Assembly (NCBI GenBank): GCA_946481355.1
Contig: CAMLNH010000158.1
Location: 1 to 6,722, forward strand
Origin: an uncultured Curvibacter sp.
Lineage (GTDB): Bacteria; Pseudomonadota; Gammaproteobacteria; Burkholderiales; Burkholderiaceae
Reading direction: 5' to 3'
DNA length: 6,722 nucleotides
The notes below the pieces were generated by a model. It made no database searches and had not been told where the DNA came from. It worked only from the letters and a program-made list of their open reading frames with translations. Of the stretch, positions 6,182 to 6,722 are shown piece by piece. The stretch's first letter is position 1. Every line of letters begins with the position of its first letter. Position numbers and translations under genes: made by a program.

Positions 6182-6722
6182 ATGTCGATTCCCGATCACC
6201 AGCTCGAACTCCTGTCCCCGGCCCGCACGGCCGACATCGGCATCGAGGCCATCAACCACGGCGCCGATGCCATCTACATCGGCGGCCCCTCCTTCGGCGC
6301 GCGCGCCACGGCCGACAACTCGGTCCAGGACATTGCGCGCCTGGTGCAGCACGCCCACCGCTACAACAGCCGCATCTTCGTCACGCTCAACACCATCCTG
6401 CGCGACGACGAGCTCGAGCCTGCCCGCAAGCTGGCTTGGCAGCTCTACGACGCCGGCGTGGACGCCATGATCATCCAGGACATGGGCCTGCTGGAGATCG
6501 ACCTGCCGCCCATCCAGCTGCATGCCAGCACCCAGACCGACATCCGCACGCCCGAGAAGGCGCGTTTCCTGCAGGACGCGGGCCTGTCCCAGATCGTGCT
6601 CGCACGTGAACTTACCTTGCAGCAGATCCAGGCCATCCGCGCCGAGACGCATTGCACGCTGGAATTTTTCATCCACGGCGCGCTCTGCGTGGCCTACAGC
6701 GGCCAGTGCTACATCAGCCACG
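6182..6722 (+). CDS. rlhA: U32-family protein RlhA (23S rRNA C2501 hydroxylation), N-terminal part
   Basis: This open frame of 180 codons is cut by the right edge; the E. coli family member (YdcP/RlhA) is over 600 residues. It is annotated as a U32 peptidase in many genomes, but RlhA is known to be needed for 5-hydroxylation of cytidine 2501 in 23S rRNA. The match to RlhA as I remember it is close throughout: LELLSPAR (8-15), HGADAIYIGGPSFGAR (26-41), HRYNSRIFVTLNTIL (59-73), DDELEPA (75-81), IQDMGLLEIDLPPIQLHAST (98-117), then QIVLAREL (137-144) and FFIHGALCVAYSGQCYISH (162-180). The last block carries conserved cysteines C169 and C176. The paralogue TrhP (YegQ) differs more, with YAGQ and VHGALCMAYSGRC instead. 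The start has no SD; an extended -10 lies immediately upstream. Confidence 0.93.
   Translation, partial: MSIPDHQLELLSPARTADIGIEAINHGADAIYIGGPSFGARATADNSVQDIARLVQHAHRYNSRIFVTLNTILRDDELEPARKLAWQLYDAGVDAMIIQDMGLLEIDLPPIQLHASTQTDIRTPEKARFLQDAGLSQIVLARELTLQQIQAIRAETHCTLEFFIHGALCVAYSGQCYISH

Noticed and set aside
5429..6721. Minus-strand open frame of 430 codons opposite the binding-protein and rlhA genes
   Set aside because: It is antisense to two recognised families and has no recognisable domain, so it is a shadow frame.
1..6722. Mobile elements, CRISPR arrays, tRNA/rRNA genes, riboswitches
   Set aside because: I found no repeat-spacer pattern, transposase or phage gene, cloverleaf sequence or recognisable aptamer. 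No gap between genes exceeds 150 bases.

Overview
The window looks like ordinary chromosome from a GC-rich betaproteobacterium, most likely of the Burkholderiales/Comamonadaceae. The basis is the strong G/C bias at third codon positions, the close resemblance of all products to families common in that group, and the gene order msrB, ispZ/yciB, bolA, parvulin. This assignment is from pattern memory, not from a search. I see no insertion sequence, phage gene, tRNA, rRNA or CRISPR array.

Layout: (1) 1-711, minus strand: N-terminal 237 codons of an AMP-dependent fatty-acyl-CoA ligase that runs off the left edge. (2) 712-836: divergent intergenic region with a likely selO promoter. (3) 837-4433, plus strand: a tight five-gene run of selO (protein AMPylase), msrB (methionine-R-sulfoxide reductase), ispZ/yciB (inner-membrane septation protein), a bolA-family gene, and a secreted SurA/PpiC-type prolyl isomerase. 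It is closed by a strong intrinsic terminator at 4452-4481. (4) 4513-6142, plus strand: a second unit with a recognisable promoter, an exported UlaG-like metallo-beta-lactamase-fold hydrolase, and, overlapping it by one base, a periplasmic-binding-protein-like gene with no signal peptide. (5) 6167-6722: an extended -10 element directly against the start codon of an rlhA-type U32-family gene (23S rRNA C2501 hydroxylation), cut by the right edge.

The first run mixes oxidative-stress repair and signalling (selO, msrB), iron-sulfur or redox-linked BolA function, and envelope biogenesis (yciB, parvulin). The second unit is the least understood part. An exported hydrolase and a signal-less solute-binding fold are translationally coupled, with no transporter permease or ATPase in view. 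The other notable signal is that selO and rlhA both have a GAYAAT hexamer ending exactly 6 nt before ATG and no Shine-Dalgarno sequence, as expected for leaderless mRNAs. No clearly novel system is demonstrated here.
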